Shown here piece after piece: positions 33,083 through 36,312 of a stretch of DNA of 36,312 bases (its first letter is position 1; the number at the start of each line of letters is the position of its first letter). Both the position numbers and the translations under genes were made by a program. Source of the DNA: Listeria farberi (GTDB lineage: Bacteria; Bacillota; Bacilli; Lactobacillales; Listeriaceae); assembly GCF_014229245.1 (NCBI RefSeq), contig NZ_JAARZJ010000017.1, positions 1-36,312 of the forward strand. The letters run 5' to 3'. Under the pieces are notes generated by a model. It saw nothing but the letters and a program-made list of their open reading frames with translations, did not search any database and was not told where the DNA came from.

Positions 33083-34456
33083 TTGAAAAAAACAGTAGGC
33101 GAAGTAGTAGCAATGTTAGATAGTTCCATCCATGTAGATACATTTCGCGATGTCGTCATTACTGGCGTTTGTTTTGACACAAGGCAAATAAAGTCAGGAG
33201 ATTTATTTGTTCCATTTGTAGGGAATTTGCGTGATGGACATGAATTCGTAAGTCAGGCACGAGAAATGGGAGCAGTGGCGACTTTTTGGCAAAAAGATGT
33301 ACCAAATCCACCAACTGATTTCCCGGTTATTTTAGTGGAAAATACTTTGCTAGCACTTCAAGAACTGGCAGCGAAATATATTCAGCAAGTAAAACCAAAA
33401 GTAATTGCAATCACTGGAAGCAATGGAAAAACGACTACAAAAGATATTATGGCAGCAATTGTTGAAACGACTTATAAAGTGCACTATACTGGCGGGAATT
33501 TTAATAACCATATCGGCTTACCTTATACTATTTTAACGATGCCGGAAGATACCGAAGTGGCAGTACTTGAGATGGGGATGAATCATCGTCATGAAATCGA
33601 AGTGCTTTCGAAAATTGCCAAACCTGATATTGCGATTATTACTAACATTGGGGAGGCACATATTGAATATCTTGGTTCACGCGAAGAAATTGCTAAAGCG
33701 AAACTTGAAATTACAGCTGGTCTAAACCCAAGTGGGATTTTAATTTATCCGCATGAAGAAAATCTTCTTCTAGGAAATATAGATGGTGACTTTAGACAAC
33801 TAACTTTTGGTAAATCAGATGCAGCGGAAATTTACCCATTAGAAATTCGCGCTGAAGCAGAAGGAACCTCTTTTATAACAAACTGGGAGCCAGACCTTGA
33901 AATCTTTGTTCCAATTATTGGGGAGCATAACGTTTTCAACACGATGGCGGCAATGCTTGCGGCAAGAGAAATTGGTATTGAAGGAGAAAAAATACAATCA
34001 GCACTTAAAAACATGGAACGTTCTAAAAGTCGTTTAGAATGGATAACGACAAAAAGTGGCGCACGTATTTTAAATGATGCCTATAATTCCAGTCCGACTG
34101 CGTTAAAAACAGTTTTAAAAACTTTTATGCATATGGACTCAAAAGGTAAACCAAAATATTTAGTGCTTGCAGATATGCTTGAATTAGGCGATTTGTCGAC
34201 AAAACTACACCAAGAATCTGCCGAAGTACTAGAAAATGACACGATTGAGAAGATTTTCTTATACGGTGAAGCGATGAAAGCTTTCAAATCAGTCGCTGAG
34301 ACAAAAATTGGTCAGGGAAAAGTTCAACACTTTGACACAAAGGAATCGCTTGAGACGGCGCTTCTTTCAGAAATAAATGGAAATGAATGGATACTGGTCA
34401 AAGGTTCTTACGGAATGGGCTTGAAAGATGTAGTAGAAAATCTTATTATTAAGTAA
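33083..34456 (+). CDS. murF: UDP-N-acetylmuramoyl-tripeptide--D-alanyl-D-alanine ligase
   Basis: MurF adds the D-Ala-D-Ala made by Ddl to the UDP-MurNAc-tripeptide. The 457-residue protein has three Mur ligase domains. Visible motifs are GVCFDTRQIKSGDLFVPF, the P-loop AITGSNGKTTTKD, GGNFNNHIGLPYT, LEMGMNHRHEI, NIGEAHIEYLGS and NDAYNSSP. The start is TTG 33083 (MKKTVGEVVAML), with GGAAGAGAG upstream. An in-frame ATG at 33044 lies in the hairpin that follows ddl, would add 13 residues of unlikely sequence and has no ribosome site. It is placed after ddl, consistent with shared transcription through that hairpin. Confidence 0.95.
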   Translation: MKKTVGEVVAMLDSSIHVDTFRDVVITGVCFDTRQIKSGDLFVPFVGNLRDGHEFVSQAREMGAVATFWQKDVPNPPTDFPVILVENTLLALQELAAKYIQQVKPKVIAITGSNGKTTTKDIMAAIVETTYKVHYTGGNFNNHIGLPYTILTMPEDTEVAVLEMGMNHRHEIEVLSKIAKPDIAIITNIGEAHIEYLGSREEIAKAKLEITAGLNPSGILIYPHEENLLLGNIDGDFRQLTFGKSDAAEIYPLEIRAEAEGTSFITNWEPDLEIFVPIIGEHNVFNTMAAMLAAREIGIEGEKIQSALKNMERSKSRLEWITTKSGARILNDAYNSSPTALKTVLKTFMHMDSKGKPKYLVLADMLELGDLSTKLHQESAEVLENDTIEKIFLYGEAMKAFKSVAETKIGQGKVQHFDTKESLETALLSEINGNEWILVKGSYGMGLKDVVENLIIK

Positions 34457-34522
34457 CGAATAAAATTGGACATATGATATTACCGCTTAATTGGTAATTA
34501 TTTGGACAGGAGGAAAGGCATA

Positions 34523-35236
34523 ATGGTTGCTTGTTTGTGTATTCATGGTTTTACTGGTTCGCCGTCCGAGGTGAAGCCGCTCGCTGATTATTTGCGAGAG
34601 CATACAGATTGGGATGTTTTAGCACCCACATTACCTGGCCATGATCACCTGAGCCACTTAAAAAATGTGACGTATAAAGATTGGATTGTTTTTGTAGACA
34701 GTATTTTAAGTCAAATGCTAAAAGAAGACGATGAAGTATATATTATTGGTTTTTCTATGGGTGGTTTGCTCGCGGGATGGCTCGCGAGGCATTATCCAGA
34801 AGTGAAAAAGTTAGTACTTCTAAGCACAGCCGTAAATGCGATGGAATGGCCACAAATTATCGGAAATTCCAAGCAAGTATTAACGGAAGCAAAAGAAGTA
34901 ACGCTTAAAAATAGCCCGATGTTTAAACGTTATCAAAAGAAAGTAACCGAAACCCCTTGGACTTCGACACTACAATTCAAAAAAATGGTAGCTCTAGCAA
35001 AACCAGTTTTTGAACATATTGAAATTCCAACTTTTATTGCACAAGGCAGCGCCGACCAAATAGTTCCTGCTGAAAAAAGCGTTAATTTTTTAATGGAAAG
35101 TATACCTGGTCCAAAAGAATTATTTATTTTAGAGGGGTCAAAACATGTAATTTGTCAGGATGAACAAGCAGATAAATTATTTGCAGCTGTTTTGACGTTT
35201 TTACAAAAAGAAGTGGTTGTTCTAAATGCAAATTAA
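34523..35236 (+). CDS. Carboxylesterase / alpha-beta hydrolase (Est30-like)
   Basis: This 237-residue cytosolic serine hydrolase resembles small Bacillus/Geobacillus carboxylesterases and monoacylglycerol lipases. LCIHGFTGSP near residue 5 is the oxyanion region, GFSMGG holds the nucleophile serine, QGSADQIVP the aspartate and EGSKHVI the histidine, so the triad is complete and in order. The start is ATG 34523 after GGAGGAAAGG; an in-frame TTG at 34502 is rejected. It is close behind murF (66 bases), with only a small hairpin (ATTACC with GGTAAT, about 34478-34497) between. The physiological substrate is unknown. Confidence 0.9.
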   Translation: MVACLCIHGFTGSPSEVKPLADYLREHTDWDVLAPTLPGHDHLSHLKNVTYKDWIVFVDSILSQMLKEDDEVYIIGFSMGGLLAGWLARHYPEVKKLVLLSTAVNAMEWPQIIGNSKQVLTEAKEVTLKNSPMFKRYQKKVTETPWTSTLQFKKMVALAKPVFEHIEIPTFIAQGSADQIVPAEKSVNFLMESIPGPKELFILEGSKHVICQDEQADKLFAAVLTFLQKEVVVLNAN

Positions 35237-35274
35237 AAAATCGATTCAGCTCTCAGTTGCTGAATCGTTTTTTT
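35236..35274. terminator. Bidirectional terminator between the esterase and LacI genes
   Basis: CGATTCAGC (35242-35250) pairs with GCTGAATCG (35259-35267) around an 8-base loop, flanked by an A run on the left and a T run on the right. The LacI stop codon lies in the stem. Confidence 0.88.
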
Positions 35275-36271
35275 TGTTTTCGCCAACAGAATCTCGGGCT
35301 ATTAAATTAGTAGCAAGCGCCAGATGAACAAAGCCCTCATCTGGTTTTCTTACGCGGTTATACATAAGTTCTACTGCTTTTTCTCCCATAAAGGAGAGAT
35401 TTGTACACATAGTTGTAAGCTGAGGATTACTAAGTACAGTAAATTCGGTATTATCGAAACAAATAATCGATAAGTCTTTTGGGATGTTATATCCTTTTGA
35501 TTGCAAATAAGTATTCAAAATAAAGCCAAGACCTGAATTGACGCAAAACCAAGCAGTTGGAAGTTCATCTAACTCGTCTAACGTCCGGTACAGTGTCGTT
35601 TGTTCTTCTTTAATTCGTGTAATGGCATATTTTTCATTAAAAGGAATGTGATAATACTGCAATGCTTTTTTATAGCCTTCAAAACGTTCTTCGTAACTCG
35701 GCGAAAAAGTTATATCACCAAGAAAACCGATTTTTTGATGCTTGTTTTCAATTAAAAATTCAACTGCCATAAACGCACCATCTTTATTTTGGCTAATAAC
35801 TGCATCAGCTTTTAAATGCGGATCGTGGTGATCAATGAGTACCACTGGCATACCAAGTTCAATCACTTTCTTACTATATGCTGTATTTATATGCGAAAGT
35901 AAGAATATTCCTGTCCAGTTTTCTTTTTTCAATTGCTCGGGAAGTTGATTCATTCGAGCCTCGTCATCGGTCACTGGAAAAATAATTAATTCTGCTTGGT
36001 GCGCAATGACGCTTTGTTTTATATTATCAATAATTTCGCCAAAAAAACTACGCTGTGATAAAGCGAATGAAGTTGCCAAAAGTGCAAATTTTTCTTTTAC
36101 GACTTCTCGCGCAATTTCTCTTTTATATTTATAGCCTAATTCATCAGCCATTTTAAAAACAGCTAGTTTTGTTTGTTCACTAACCCCGTTTTTATTACCT
36201 AAAGCTTGTGAAACTGAATTTTTCGTTATATTTAGCCTGTCAGCAATATCTTGCATCGTAACTTTCTTCAT
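35246..36271 (-). CDS. LacI/GalR-family transcriptional regulator
   Basis: This 341-residue regulator is full length. The N-terminal helix-turn-helix is VTMQDIADRLNITKNSVSQA (about residues 4-23), with a hinge helix near 45-58. The periplasmic-binding-protein-like effector domain (about 60-330) has SLSIICFDNTEFTVLSNPQL and TMCTNLSFMGEKAVELMYNR, features usual in this family. HTH residues NSVSQAL differ from the common TVSRVL pattern. GGAGGGGG precedes the ATG at 36271. It probably responds to a sugar and controls genes beyond the right edge of the window, on which side its promoter lies. In Listeria a sugar ABC transporter operon is often next to such a gene, which cannot be checked here. Confidence 0.92.
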   Translation of the reverse strand: MKKVTMQDIADRLNITKNSVSQALGNKNGVSEQTKLAVFKMADELGYKYKREIAREVVKEKFALLATSFALSQRSFFGEIIDNIKQSVIAHQAELIIFPVTDDEARMNQLPEQLKKENWTGIFLLSHINTAYSKKVIELGMPVVLIDHHDPHLKADAVISQNKDGAFMAVEFLIENKHQKIGFLGDITFSPSYEERFEGYKKALQYYHIPFNEKYAITRIKEEQTTLYRTLDELDELPTAWFCVNSGLGFILNTYLQSKGYNIPKDLSIICFDNTEFTVLSNPQLTTMCTNLSFMGEKAVELMYNRVRKPDEGFVHLALATNLIARDSVGENKKNDSATES

Positions 36272-36312
36272 ATTTCCCCCTCCGTTTTCCTCTGTTTATT
36301 CTATTATAGAAG

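Noticed and set aside
34477-34497. Small inverted repeat ATTACC/GGTAAT between murF and the esterase as a terminator
   Set aside because: The stem is only 6 bp and the following tract is ATTATTT; too weak to list as a terminator.

Overview
The window reads as a chromosomal segment of a low-GC Firmicute. I place it in Listeria (sensu stricto, the L. monocytogenes/L. innocua group). The main reason is that the 880-residue P-type ATPase at 5175-7817 matches what I remember of the calcium pump LMCA1 (Lmo0841). Giant LPXTG surface proteins and strong AGGAGG-type ribosome sites fit the same genus. There are no rRNA or tRNA genes, no CRISPR array, no insertion sequence and no prophage. Species and strain cannot be settled from the sequence alone.

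Layout. 1-900: an AT-rich orphan gene of unknown function. 897-3179: a PsiE-like membrane protein divergent from an ABC exporter whose start codon is probably ATT and whose reading frame runs through its own terminator. 3155-4968: an MFS efflux pump and a MarR regulator with a shared candidate operator at both promoters. 5175-7817: the calcium P-type ATPase. 7870-20763: two tandem, full-length paralogous LPXTG proteins of about 2,020 residues each, with duplicated upstream regions. This is the most unusual part of the window. 20894-21555: an orphan Imm8-like immunity gene and a DUF1294 membrane protein. 21634-24567: RidA, a SAM-I riboswitch controlling a short MetE-like methyltransferase, and a truncated UvrC (Cho-like) nuclease. 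24738-26901: a polar amino acid (glutamine-type) ABC importer. 26944-28833: a membrane-anchored amidase-signature protein. 28834-29679: a gene-poor stretch with one small ORF behind a possible SigB promoter. 29680-30438: an unknown protein. 30520-31755: a TetR regulator with a paired SMR exporter. 31907-34456: ddl and murF, which make D-Ala-D-Ala and add it to the peptidoglycan precursor. 34523-35236: a serine esterase. 35246-36271: a LacI-family regulator, probably controlling sugar genes beyond the right edge.

How the genes work together. Ddl and MurF catalyse consecutive steps of UDP-MurNAc-pentapeptide synthesis. The two sortase substrates would be attached to peptidoglycan at the cell surface. 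Three efflux units (ABC, MFS/MarR, SMR/TetR) and a calcium pump give the window a membrane-export character. The SAM riboswitch ties the MetE-like enzyme to methionine status. Several genes need start corrections: psiE, the ABC exporter, the second LPXTG gene, the Imm8-like gene, the MetE-like gene, the first SMR gene, murF and the esterase. In each case an upstream in-frame start is unsupported, or an ordinary start hides the real one.
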